Positions 19,136 through 27,635 of a stretch of 64,000 nt of DNA are shown piece after piece. A program made the translations under genes and the position numbers. The stretch covers positions 270,232 through 334,231 of the forward strand of contig NZ_JANSKA010000003.1 of the NCBI RefSeq assembly GCF_024741235.1, given 5' to 3'. The notes under the pieces were generated by a model. That model ran no database searches and was not told the DNA's origin. It was given only the letters and a program-made list of their open reading frames with translations. Source of the stretch: Tractidigestivibacter montrealensis. Its GTDB lineage: Bacteria; Actinomycetota; Coriobacteriia; Coriobacteriales; Atopobiaceae. Position 1 is the first letter of the stretch. Each line of letters begins with the position of its first letter.

Positions 19136-20089
19136 CTAGGCGGGCTGACGGTCCATGCAGTCATCCCACATGCTCTGGCGCTCGTCTGCCGAGATGCCGT
19201 CAATGACCTCGTTAATCTTGGCGAGAACCGCATCCTGACCCTTGGCGATGGCCGCGTTGTCGGGGTTGGAGGCATCCGTGAAGCCCTCGCCATCGGCAAG
19301 GTCGACCTTCTTGAGCGTGGGATAGTCCTTCAGCAGGCGCGGAAGCGAGAGGGACGAGAAGGTAATGGCATCGCAGGTGCCGTTCATGAGGCCGTCGACC
19401 ACCAGCGGCACGGTGGCCACCGGCGTGAGGTGGTTGACGTTGGGGATCTGGTCGATGAGGTCGTCGTAGAAGGTGTCCTTCTGACCCAGAACCGAGGCGC
19501 CTGAGAAGTCCGAGAGCTTGGTGGCGTTGGCGTAGGGAGAGTCCTGCTTGACGACCATAATGACCTCGTCGTCGATGTAGGAATCGGAGAAGTCCGCGGA
19601 CTGCGCGCGCTCGTCCGTCACGGACATGCCAGCGCAGATGATGTCGATCTGGCCGTTGACCAGCGAGTCAACCAGGCTGCCAAACTCCATCTTCACCGCA
19701 ACGGGCTCCATGCCCAGCGCGTCGGCAATCTTCTTGGCCATCTGCACGTCATAGCCATCGGCATAGGCGCCGTCGACGTTCTCGATGGGGATGGTGGTGT
19801 CGCTGGCCGAGGACTCCTGCCAGTTGTAGGGGGCGTAAGCGGCCTCCATGCCCACGCGCAGGGTCTTGCCGTCTCCCAGCTTGAGGGAGTCAGACGAGGA
19901 GGTATCGCTGCCGGCGGAGATGGTTGTGGTTGTGGCGGAGCTTGCGGATGCGTCGCTCGACTGAGCGGCTGGACCACATGCCGTAAGGACGGTCATCCCT
20001 CCAACGGTAAGTGCCGTGATACCCGAGGCCCTGAGAAAGTCTCGACGAGAAAATGAGCCAGACGCGTGCTGGATGGGATGCTTCTTCAT
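19136..20089 (-). CDS. Amino acid ABC transporter substrate-binding lipoprotein (Tat-type signal)
   Basis: Extracytoplasmic binding protein of family 3. From ATG 20089 (after GGAGG) the 317-residue precursor begins with a twin-arginine signal (SRRDFLRASG) and a lipobox (LTAC), so it is probably Tat-exported and lipidated. A Ser/Thr-rich linker follows, then the binding domain with LRVGMEAAYAPYNW, GYDVQMAKKIADALG and DIICAGMSVTDERAQSADFSD. First gene of the three-gene transporter operon (binding protein, permease, ATPase). Confidence 0.95.
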   Translation of the reverse strand: MKKHPIQHASGSFSRRDFLRASGITALTVGGMTVLTACGPAAQSSDASASSATTTTISAGSDTSSSDSLKLGDGKTLRVGMEAAYAPYNWQESSASDTTIPIENVDGAYADGYDVQMAKKIADALGMEPVAVKMEFGSLVDSLVNGQIDIICAGMSVTDERAQSADFSDSYIDDEVIMVVKQDSPYANATKLSDFSGASVLGQKDTFYDDLIDQIPNVNHLTPVATVPLVVDGLMNGTCDAITFSSLSLPRLLKDYPTLKKVDLADGEGFTDASNPDNAAIAKGQDAVLAKINEVIDGISADERQSMWDDCMDRQPA

Positions 20090-20364
20090 GGTGGTCCTCC
20101 CTGGACGATCCCCGCTGTTCCCCTTTCGCGCGACGCAACCGGAGGGGACCCATTCCCCTCCCCCTTGCAAGCGAGACACGCACATGCGACCCGATGCGAG
20201 AAAGTTACGCGCACACGGCAACGATACTCCTCTGGTCGCGACGTGCCCCGATAGTCACAGTGAGGTAACAATGGAAGGTGTCAATCCAGTGAGACTCAAT
20301 TTGATATTTGATATAACGAACGAGACGCCCGTTCCCGGCGGGAGGCAGTCCCTCTCGTCACGAA
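20090..20364. other. Leader and promoter region of the amino-acid transporter operon
   Basis: 275 bases without a supported gene. On the minus strand there is a TTGACA hexamer near 20285-20280 and an AT-rich stretch around 20295-20320 with the tandem TTGATAT. I could not pair a good -35 with a -10 box, and no riboswitch or T-box was recognised. Confidence 0.35.
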
Positions 20365-20393
20365 TGAGACAAAGGGACTGTCCCTTTGTCTCA
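20365..20393 (+). repeat. REP-like palindrome, copy 3
   Basis: Perfect 14-bp arms around one T, the same sequence and orientation as copy 2. Its right edge supplies the TGA stop (20393-20391) of the TsaB-RimI-TsaD gene. Confidence 0.95.
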
Positions 20394-22820
20394 CCAGGCG
20401 GGCGGGACGGGGGCGTCGGTCGTGGACCAGGCACCAAGAGGCGCGTTGGGGTCGGCGTCAAGCGTGAGCGGCGCGAAGTTGCGCGCCCGATAGCTTCTCA
20501 ACGCCGCAACGCTGATCATGGCGGCATTGTCGCCACAGGCCCGCATGGGCGGCACGGTCACGCGCACGCCGCGCTTGTCAAAAGCCTTGCGGTACGCCTC
20601 GCGTAGCTGCGGGTTTGCGGCAACGCCGCCGCCCACGCAAAAGTCCGAGACACCCGTCTGCTCGACCGCCGTCACAGCCTTGGCCACCTGCACGTCGATG
20701 ACCGCCGCCTCGAAGGAGGCCGCAAGGTCGGGCAGGTCGATGGGCCGGCCGGCGCGGTTCTCGCCCTCGATGTAGGTAATCACGGCCGTCTTGAGGCCAG
20801 ACAGCGAGAACTGATAGTCGCCGCTGTGCATCATGGCACGCGGGAAGTGGATGGCGCACGGGTTGCCCTTTGCGGCAAGCCTGCTAATCACCGGGCCACC
20901 GGGATACCCCAGACCCAGTGCCTTGGCGACCTTGTCGAAGGCCTCGCCCACGGCGTCGTCGATGGTGGTGCCCAGAATCTGGTAGTCGCCCCATCCGCGC
21001 ACGTAGACCAGCATGGTGTTACCACCAGAGACCAGACTCGCCACAAAGGGCGGCTTGAGGTCCGGTGTCTCGAAGAGGTTGGCGAGAAGGTGCCCCTCAA
21101 GATGGTGCACCGCAATGAGTGGCAGACCCGTTGAGGCGCAGAGACCCTTGGCAAACGCAACGCCCACCACAAGAGCTCCCACAAGGCCCGGACCGGCGGT
21201 GACGCCAACGGCGGAGAGGTCCGCGGCAGTAAGGGTGTCGCAGCCAAAGTGCGAACCCGCCTGCGCCATAGCCTCCTCGTAGACGCCCACGATGGCCTCG
21301 ACATGCTTGCGGCTGGCTATCTCTGGTACCACGCCGCCAAAGCGGGCATGGAAGTCAATCGAGGTGGCAACCACGCTCGAGCACACGGTGCCATGGGAGT
21401 CCACCACGGCAATTGCGGTCTCGTCACAGGAAGACTCTATCGAGAGGACCAGATCGCCTGCGGCAGCCAGGGCCTCCTTGCACGCGGCGTCTCTCGGCCC
21501 GGCGAGAATGGGCCACGGGCGGATGGAGGCATGCGGCTCGGGACGCTTGCTCAGGGCCTCGACGTCACCCGCAAGCGGCAGCTCTGCGCGCAGGATGAGC
21601 GCGTCGTGGCCGGGTGCGTAGTAGCCCGGACGGCGGCCAACCTCAGCAAAGCCCAGGTGGTCGTAGGCGGCTCGCGCAGCTTCGTTCTTCTCGTCCACCT
21701 CGAGCGAGGCAGTCTTTGCATTGAGGACGTGCGCGTCGTAGCACAGGCGCGCCACCAGGCGAGACGCCACACCCTGGCGACGGTGGCCCTCCTCCACGGC
21801 AACGTCGCAGATCTCAAAGTCGTCGCCGGCCATCATGCCGCCGGCAAAGCCGATGATGCGCCCCAGATCGTGGGCCACCCACCAGCTGCGACCAGGCTGC
21901 GAGAGCTCCTCGTAGAAGAGCTTCTCGGTCCAGGGGGTGTGAGAGGAGCCCGAGAAAGCCGCAGCCTCCAGCTCCGCGACGGCGGGCAGGTCGTTCACCG
22001 ACATGGGGCGCAGCTGCAGGTGCCTGTCGGCCAGCGCGTCATCCACGCCCGTGACCTCGACGCTTGCGGGCGCCTTGAGGCCCAGGCGCTTGCGCTCGTT
22101 CTCCTCGGCGTCCGAGAGGCGCGTGTAGATGGGCAGCACCAGCGCGGGGTCTCCGGAGTCCAAGGGCGCCGAGGCAGCGGCAAGCGCCAGCCCCTCGCCC
22201 GTGGGGTACCACAGCGCTTCATCAAGGACGTTCGTGAACTCGGCCGCCTCGAAGCGCGCGCGGTACTTCTTGAGCCCGTTGCCCGTGAGGACAAGCTGGG
22301 ACGCGTCCGCTCGAGCGGACCACGCAGTCACGCACTCATCTGCCTTGCAGACGGTCTCGGTGGCAAAGGTGCGGTGCGCGCCGTTGTCATCCAGCTGGTA
22401 GACGCCAGGGTAGACTTCGCCGCGCATGGCGTCGTCGGCAACGGCGAGAAGCCCGCGCACGCCTGCCTTCCAGGCACCCCATGCCGTGGCGTCGAGAACC
22501 GAGACACCGTGGAGCGGCTTGGAGAGACCGCACGAGAGACCCTTGGCAGTGGCGATGCCAATACGCACGCCCGTGAAGCTGCCGGGGCCGCGACCAACCA
22601 GAACGCGGCCGAGGTCGGCCATGGTGTGACCGCAGTCCTCGAGCGTCGCGAGGGCCGTTGAGACCAGCTCGACGTTAGCCTGACGGCGGCACATGTGGTC
22701 TCGCGCGGCGAGGACGCGCGGGGTCGAGCCGGGCTCCCAGGACACCACCGCACACGCAAGCATGTCGGTGGACGTATCGATGGCAAGGGCAAGGCCCTTG
22801 GTGTTGGTATCGCTCGTCAT
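20391..22820 (-). CDS. tsaD: TsaB-RimI-TsaD triple fusion (t6A synthesis and N-terminal acetyltransferase)
   Basis: One 809-residue protein joining three usually separate enzymes. Residues about 8-235 are TsaB (ALAIDTSTDML, GRGPGSFTGVRIG), the scaffold partner of TsaD. About 267-412 is a GNAT acetyltransferase of the RimI type (DVAVEEGHRRQGVASRL), which acetylates ribosomal protein S18. About 455-800 is TsaD (SIESSCDETA, metal-binding HHLEGH, SLVSGGNT, VGGGVAANPQLR, CGDNAAM), which transfers threonylcarbamoyl to A37 of ANN-decoding tRNAs. ATG 22820 was chosen over 22826 for ribosome-site spacing. tsaE is 250 bases upstream on the same strand. The stop codon lies in a REP-like palindrome. Confidence 0.96.
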   Translation of the reverse strand: MTSDTNTKGLALAIDTSTDMLACAVVSWEPGSTPRVLAARDHMCRRQANVELVSTALATLEDCGHTMADLGRVLVGRGPGSFTGVRIGIATAKGLSCGLSKPLHGVSVLDATAWGAWKAGVRGLLAVADDAMRGEVYPGVYQLDDNGAHRTFATETVCKADECVTAWSARADASQLVLTGNGLKKYRARFEAAEFTNVLDEALWYPTGEGLALAAASAPLDSGDPALVLPIYTRLSDAEENERKRLGLKAPASVEVTGVDDALADRHLQLRPMSVNDLPAVAELEAAAFSGSSHTPWTEKLFYEELSQPGRSWWVAHDLGRIIGFAGGMMAGDDFEICDVAVEEGHRRQGVASRLVARLCYDAHVLNAKTASLEVDEKNEAARAAYDHLGFAEVGRRPGYYAPGHDALILRAELPLAGDVEALSKRPEPHASIRPWPILAGPRDAACKEALAAAGDLVLSIESSCDETAIAVVDSHGTVCSSVVATSIDFHARFGGVVPEIASRKHVEAIVGVYEEAMAQAGSHFGCDTLTAADLSAVGVTAGPGLVGALVVGVAFAKGLCASTGLPLIAVHHLEGHLLANLFETPDLKPPFVASLVSGGNTMLVYVRGWGDYQILGTTIDDAVGEAFDKVAKALGLGYPGGPVISRLAAKGNPCAIHFPRAMMHSGDYQFSLSGLKTAVITYIEGENRAGRPIDLPDLAASFEAAVIDVQVAKAVTAVEQTGVSDFCVGGGVAANPQLREAYRKAFDKRGVRVTVPPMRACGDNAAMISVAALRSYRARNFAPLTLDADPNAPLGAWSTTDAPVPPAW

Positions 22821-22995
22821 TCTCATCTGACTCCAGAGACGTGGCATTATCACGAGGGATAGTGTAGCGCGGGCGGTGGGGGCAGGCGTCGGCGGGCGCT
22901 GCGCTGCCACTAGAGCACACGCGATTCTCGCCGGGAGCTGCCAGAAGGCCCTCCGGGGGACTGTCGGGCCAATATTCGACAAAATCTAATCTGAT

Positions 22996-23011
22996 GACAC
23001 AGTTATGTGTC
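22996..23011. promoter_or_regulatory. Palindrome in the tsaE-tsaBD intergenic region
   Basis: GACACA-GTTA-TGTGTC, perfect 6-bp arms, in the 250-base AT-richer gap between the tsaE stop and the fusion gene. It could be an operator or part of a terminator. No binding protein is known. Confidence 0.35.
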
Positions 23012-23070
23012 CGGAAATAGCCCCATAGCCCCACAAGGAGAAGGTGCCGGCGAGAAGCCGCAGCCGCCCC

Positions 23071-23568
23071 CTACGCCGTTGCGGCCGCCAGCGCATCCAC
23101 CAGCGCCTCGCCGCGGGCGTCGTGCGCAACAAAGCGCACCTCGCGCGGGGGCTCCTCGCCCGGAGCCGCCTCGGCATCCAGGCGCGTGACAAACACGTCC
23201 ACGCGCGCATCGCCAATCTCGTTGGCAAACTGCTCGCCCCACTCGATCACGCAGACGCCATCGGCACCCAGCACGTCAAAGAGGCCGGTGTCCTCGAGCT
23301 GCTCCGCACGGTCAAGGCGGTAGAGGTCAAAGTGGTCGAGGTCCATCTCGCGCCCGTGGTAGACCATCTCGATGGTGAAGGTTGGGCTCGTGACGTCTGC
23401 CATCACGCCCATGCCCGCGGCAATGCCTTTGGTAAGCTGGGTCTTTCCTGCCCCCAGGTCCCCCGTGAGCACCAGCACGTCACCTTCGCGGAGAAGCCCA
23501 CCCAGCACGCGGCCAAGCGCGATGGTCTCTTCCTGCGACGCGGTCCTAAACGACGCCTCTCGTGCCAC
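23071..23568 (-). CDS. tsaE: tRNA t6A biosynthesis ATPase TsaE
   Basis: Small P-loop ATPase that works with TsaB/TsaD in t6A formation. The start was placed at GTG 23568, 6 bases after AAGGAG and 2 bases after the glycosylase stop, giving 165 residues; the frame is open further upstream inside the neighbouring gene but without family similarity. Visible are TASQEETIALGRVLG, Walker A GDLGAGKTQL (36-45), SPTFTIEMVY and FDLYRLDRAEQLEDTGLFD. Confidence 0.95.
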   Translation of the reverse strand: MAREASFRTASQEETIALGRVLGGLLREGDVLVLTGDLGAGKTQLTKGIAAGMGVMADVTSPTFTIEMVYHGREMDLDHFDLYRLDRAEQLEDTGLFDVLGADGVCVIEWGEQFANEIGDARVDVFVTRLDAEAAPGEEPPREVRFVAHDARGEALVDALAAATA

Positions 23569-23570
23569 GG

Positions 23571-24239
23571 CTACTCCTTCCCCGGGCCAGGCGGGTTGTC
23601 CCGCAGCCATTGGCCCACCATTGCAAGGTCGCTCTCGAGAAGCGGTTGCCAGTCCGAGTGGTAGATGCAGGCCGCCGGGTGAAATGTGGGACACACCACA
23701 AAGTGCCCGGTCTGGTACAGCTTGCCGCGCAGCGACGTGACGCCCGCCTCGGTGCGCAGCACAAACTGGGAGGCAAAGTTCCCCAGGCAGACAAGGACAT
23801 CCGGCCACACGGAACGAATCTGCTCGCGAAGGAAGGGCGAGCAGGCAGCAATCTCCTCGGGCTTGGGGTTGCGGTTTCCGGGCGGGCGGCACTTGACCAC
23901 ATTGGCAATGTAGATCTGGTCGCGCGTAAGGCCAGCAACCGAGAGAAGCGAGTCGAGCTTGTGCCCGGCGGCACCCACAAAGGGCTCGCCCTGCAGATCC
24001 TCGTTGCGGCCAGGGCCCTCGCCCACGAACATCACGCGCGCGTTGGGGTTGCCCACACCAAACACGAGGTTGGTGCGCGTCTGCCCCAAGGGGCAGAGCT
24101 GACAGTTGCCCATCACGGCGCGAATCTCCTCGAGCGTGACCTCCTGCGGACCCTGGTGCTCGTGGCCGGGGATGTGCATCACCGACATCTCTCCATCGCC
24201 CTCCAAGAGGCTGGCGCGCTCACGCCGGCGCCTAGACAT
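23571..24239 (-). CDS. Uracil-DNA glycosylase, family 4 (iron-sulfur type)
   Basis: Removes uracil from DNA in base-excision repair. The 222-residue protein has the family 4/5 motif GEGPGRNEDLQGEPFVGAAG, the catalytic-loop region HPAACIYH, and the four cysteines of a 4Fe-4S site: CQLC near the N-terminus and VKCRPPGNRNPKPEEIAAC in the middle. ATG 24239 overlaps the alr stop (ATGTCTAG) and follows GAGAAGG. Translationally coupled to alr and followed by tsaE after 2 bases. Confidence 0.94.
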   Translation of the reverse strand: MSRRRRERASLLEGDGEMSVMHIPGHEHQGPQEVTLEEIRAVMGNCQLCPLGQTRTNLVFGVGNPNARVMFVGEGPGRNEDLQGEPFVGAAGHKLDSLLSVAGLTRDQIYIANVVKCRPPGNRNPKPEEIAACSPFLREQIRSVWPDVLVCLGNFASQFVLRTEAGVTSLRGKLYQTGHFVVCPTFHPAACIYHSDWQPLLESDLAMVGQWLRDNPPGPGKE

Positions 24240-25389
24240 AGACCTTCTCGAGACGCATGCCAAAATCACATACGACCTCGTAGTTTATGGTGTCACGGAG
24301 CTTGGCCATCTCGTCGGCGGTAATCTCCTCGTCACCGTCGCGGCCAATGACAGTCACCACGTCACCCATCTCTACCGGCTTGGCAGGTCGGTACGCACGG
24401 GCGTTGTTCACGTCTACCGCAAACATGAACTGGTCCATGCAGATGCGGCCAACCTGGCGGCAGCGAGAGCCGTTCACAATGACGTCCATGTTGTTCGAGA
24501 GCGTGCGAGCAAGGCCGTCGGCATAGCCGATGGGCACGGTTGCCACCTGCATGTTCTGCTTGGGGACGCGCCAGGTGAGGCCATAGCCCACGCCGTCGCC
24601 CACGTTGGGGTAGATGGCACGGGTGACGCGACCGCGCACGCTCATCACCGGATCGAGCTGGATGCGTGGCGCCGTGGTCTCGGCCGGCTGCAAGCCATAG
24701 AGGCCAATGCCCACGCGACACATGTCGTAGTGGCACTCGGGGTGCAGGACCGTGCCCGGTGTGTTGTCGCAGTGGACAAGACCGGTCTCCAGACCCGCCT
24801 CGCGCACCGCAGCAACAGCCTCGTTGAAGCGGTTGAGCTGCAGAGCAAAGTCCCAATCGTCGATGGCATCAGCGGTGGCGAAGTGCGTGAACATGCCCGC
24901 GCACTCAAGCCCACGGTGGAAGTCGATAGTGCGGCGCAGCTCCAGCACGTCCTCGCGACGCACGCCAATGCGCGTCATGCCGGTGTCTACGGCTAGATGG
25001 TAGCGGGCCACCTTGCCCGAGGCAGCCGCGCACTCGCCCAGCGCAAGGGCGAGCTCAGACGTGTAGACCGAGGGCATGATGTCATAGTCCACGAGCGTCT
25101 GCACGCAGTCCATGGGTGGCTCGGAGAGCACGAGGATGGGCCACTCGATGCCCGCCTGGCGCAGCTTCACGCCCTCGTCTACGGTGGCAACGGCAAACTG
25201 GTCGGCACCGGCAGAGTGCATGGCTCGCACGCAACGCTCGGCGCCGTGCCCATACGCGTCCGACTTCACAACGCACATCATCTTGACGCCGGGTTCGAGG
25301 AGCACCTTGAACTTGCGCGTGTTCCGCTTGAGGGCCGAGAGGTCAATCTCAACCCACGCCCACCTGCTCGCAGGGCTCTGAACTGCCAT
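24232..25389 (-). CDS. alr: Alanine racemase
   Basis: PLP enzyme making D-alanine for peptidoglycan. The 385 residues begin ASRWAWVEIDLSALKRN and carry the PLP lysine K42 in VVKSDAYGHG. RIGVRREDVLELRRTI, HCDNTPGTVLHPE and VGYGLTWRVPK are in the expected order. Length is typical. It overlaps the glycosylase gene by 8 bases and follows nnr by 11 bases, inside the cell-wall precursor operon. Confidence 0.97.
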   Translation of the reverse strand: MAVQSPASRWAWVEIDLSALKRNTRKFKVLLEPGVKMMCVVKSDAYGHGAERCVRAMHSAGADQFAVATVDEGVKLRQAGIEWPILVLSEPPMDCVQTLVDYDIMPSVYTSELALALGECAAASGKVARYHLAVDTGMTRIGVRREDVLELRRTIDFHRGLECAGMFTHFATADAIDDWDFALQLNRFNEAVAAVREAGLETGLVHCDNTPGTVLHPECHYDMCRVGIGLYGLQPAETTAPRIQLDPVMSVRGRVTRAIYPNVGDGVGYGLTWRVPKQNMQVATVPIGYADGLARTLSNNMDVIVNGSRCRQVGRICMDQFMFAVDVNNARAYRPAKPVEMGDVVTVIGRDGDEEITADEMAKLRDTINYEVVCDFGMRLEKVYV

Positions 25390-25400
25390 GCCTACGCTCC

Positions 25401-27023
25401 CTAGTTGTTATCGTCACCGTTGTCGGCGTCGGGGAAGGTCACGCGCTCCCCCAGAGCGTCGTCCGCAATGCCCAGCTCATCGATAATGTCAGATGCCATG
25501 ACGCCCCTCGAGCCCATGCGTTCCATGGCAAGTGTCGCGGCATAGCCGTGAAGCTCGCAGGAGAGGGCACAGAGCAGCGGCAGGTTGTCCAAGCGCCCGT
25601 AGGTCTGCGCGAGCCTGGAGGCAATGATGCCGCCCAAAACGTCTCCCGAGCCCGCCGTGGCAAGCGCCGCCGGGCCAGGCTTGGGAAGGATGGCCTGCTC
25701 GACGCCCACGCAGCCGGTTGCGGTGCCCTTGGCAACCACGACCAGCTCGGAGCCACCATCGGACCACACGATCTTGCGCGCGTCCTCAAGCTGGTCCACC
25801 AGCGAGGCGGGCGGGTTCTCCTCCTTGCCTACCAAGCGGCCAAGCTCGCGACGGTGCGGGGTAAGCACAAGCGGCGTGTTCCTGCGCAGAATCTCTGGGA
25901 AGTCCTGCAGCTTGCCCGAGGTAAGCCGGGCGATGCAATTGAGCGCGTCCGCGTCGAGCACAAGCGGGGCGGGAGATGCGAGAAGTGCCGAGACAACGGC
26001 CACGGTGCCGCCGGAGACGCGCATGCCGGGACCAGCGAGGACGGCCGAGCGCTTCTCGGCCAGCTTGGTCACTATGGGCACGGCCTCCTTGGAGATGGTG
26101 CCGTCCTCGTCGCAGGGCAGCCCCACGACGGGAATCTCCAGCACGTGGGCCTGTACCTGCGGCACGATGTACGCGGGCACGGCCAGCGTAACGTAGCCCG
26201 CACCAGCGCGGGCGGCAGCGCGCGCCGCCAGAATTGGCGCGCCCACAAAGCGAGAGGAACCACCCACGACAAGCACCGAACCGCGCGAGAACTTGTCGAC
26301 CGCCGTGGTGGGAGGCACCATCACGTCGAGGTAATCCTCGAGGTCGGTGCGCCAGGCCACGGGGTCTGCCTCGACCACAATTTGCTCGGTCTGCTCGGCA
26401 AGTGGCGCCACGACAATAGATCCGCACACGTCGCGACCGTCGTCGGCGAGAAGACCGGGCTTCAGGCACAGCATGGTAACCGTGAGGTCTGCGACCACGC
26501 AGGCGCCAGGGGCATGCCCTGTCTGCGCCGAGAGGCCGCTGGGCACGTCCACCGCAACCACGCGCACCCCGGAGCTGTTCACGCAGTCGATCCAAATGTC
26601 AAAGGGCGCGCGGACGTCACCGTGGAAGCCGGTGCCCAGCATGCAGTCGAGCGCCACGTCGGAAGCAGAGAGGAGCCCCTCGAGCTCGTCACGCGACGGC
26701 CCCACCAGCGTGGAGACGCCCGCGCGCACGGCACGCTGGGCAACCTGGCGCGCAAGGTCGCCGGAGAGCTGATCGGGCTCGACGGGCGTGACCACCTTGA
26801 CGTTCACGCCATGGGCGAGCAGGGCCTCGGCGGCAACCCAGCCGTCTCCCCCGTTATTGCCCATGCCGGCAAGAATCACGGCGTTCTGCACGTCGCCTAG
26901 GGCAAGTGCCTCCTGGGCAGCAGCACATCCAGCACGGTGCATGAGCTCGGAGATGCTCACGCCCACGCGAGTGAGCGCGACCTCGACGCGCTTGACGTCT
27001 TCGACGTTGAGTACGGGCTGCAT
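25401..27023 (-). CDS. nnr: Bifunctional NAD(P)H-hydrate epimerase/dehydratase
   Basis: Repairs hydrated NADH and NADPH. The 540-residue fusion has an N-terminal epimerase domain (YjeF_N; ILAGMGNNGGDGWVAAEALLAHG, DCMLGTGFHGDVRAPF, AVDVPSGLSA). The C-terminal ADP-dependent dehydratase of ribokinase fold has GSVLVVGGSSRFVGAPILAARAA, AGPGMR, LVLTPHRRELGRL and ATAGSGDVLGGIIA. It sits between acpS and alr, a common bacterial arrangement (acpS-nnr-alr). Confidence 0.96.
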   Translation of the reverse strand: MQPVLNVEDVKRVEVALTRVGVSISELMHRAGCAAAQEALALGDVQNAVILAGMGNNGGDGWVAAEALLAHGVNVKVVTPVEPDQLSGDLARQVAQRAVRAGVSTLVGPSRDELEGLLSASDVALDCMLGTGFHGDVRAPFDIWIDCVNSSGVRVVAVDVPSGLSAQTGHAPGACVVADLTVTMLCLKPGLLADDGRDVCGSIVVAPLAEQTEQIVVEADPVAWRTDLEDYLDVMVPPTTAVDKFSRGSVLVVGGSSRFVGAPILAARAAARAGAGYVTLAVPAYIVPQVQAHVLEIPVVGLPCDEDGTISKEAVPIVTKLAEKRSAVLAGPGMRVSGGTVAVVSALLASPAPLVLDADALNCIARLTSGKLQDFPEILRRNTPLVLTPHRRELGRLVGKEENPPASLVDQLEDARKIVWSDGGSELVVVAKGTATGCVGVEQAILPKPGPAALATAGSGDVLGGIIASRLAQTYGRLDNLPLLCALSCELHGYAATLAMERMGSRGVMASDIIDELGIADDALGERVTFPDADNGDDNN

Positions 27024-27029
27024 ATCGTT

Positions 27030-27632
27030 CTACTCCTTGGCTGGCTCTACCGGCACGGATGCGTCCGCGGGTCCCCCGGCTTCACCTTCCTCTTGTGTCA
27101 TCTGGGTGTCGACAACGGAACTCTCTGCCGGCACGTCAGCCATTATCCCATCTTGCGCACGCTCGAGTTCGTCCAACACAGAACGCGCTTCCCGGAACGA
27201 GGCGGCAAGCTCGCGCTCTGGGTCGGGCCTGTCCTCTGGCTGGGGACGTACCTCGTCGGTCACGGCAACGGCGTTAGCAACCGCCACGTCACGCGTGTAG
27301 GAGAGCGAGAGCGCCACCTCACGCACGCCGCCCTCGCGGGCGATCTGGGCGGCACGACCGCTGAGCAGCGCGCGAGGTCTTCCCTGTGCGTCCATAGTCA
27401 CCGAGACGTCCGAGAACCCCACACCGTTCGAGAATCCCGTGCCCAGCGCCTTGACCACGGCCTCTCGCGCCGCAAAGCGCGCGGCGTAGTGCTCGGCGGG
27501 GCGGGCGCAGGCGTCGCAGTAGGCGCGCTCCTCCTCGGTAAACACACGTCGAAGAAACGACGGCCTGCGACGCATGGTGCGCTCCATGCGCGCAATCTCG
27601 AGCATGTCGACGCCAATGCCAGCCAGTGCCAT
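27030..27632 (-). CDS. acpS: Holo-[acyl-carrier-protein] synthase with acidic C-terminal extension
   Basis: Transfers 4'-phosphopantetheine from CoA to acyl carrier protein. Residues 1-125 form the AcpS domain with GIGVDMLEI (D9), AARFAAREAVVKALGTG (E57, K61) and LSLSYTRDVAVANAVAV. The remaining 75 residues are a Glu/Asp/Ala-rich tail without a recognised fold, so the 200-residue protein is far longer than the usual 120. It follows glmS by 3 bases and precedes nnr by 6. Confidence 0.94.
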   Translation of the reverse strand: MALAGIGVDMLEIARMERTMRRRPSFLRRVFTEEERAYCDACARPAEHYAARFAAREAVVKALGTGFSNGVGFSDVSVTMDAQGRPRALLSGRAAQIAREGGVREVALSLSYTRDVAVANAVAVTDEVRPQPEDRPDPERELAASFREARSVLDELERAQDGIMADVPAESSVVDTQMTQEEGEAGGPADASVPVEPAKE

Positions 27633-27635
27633 GCG

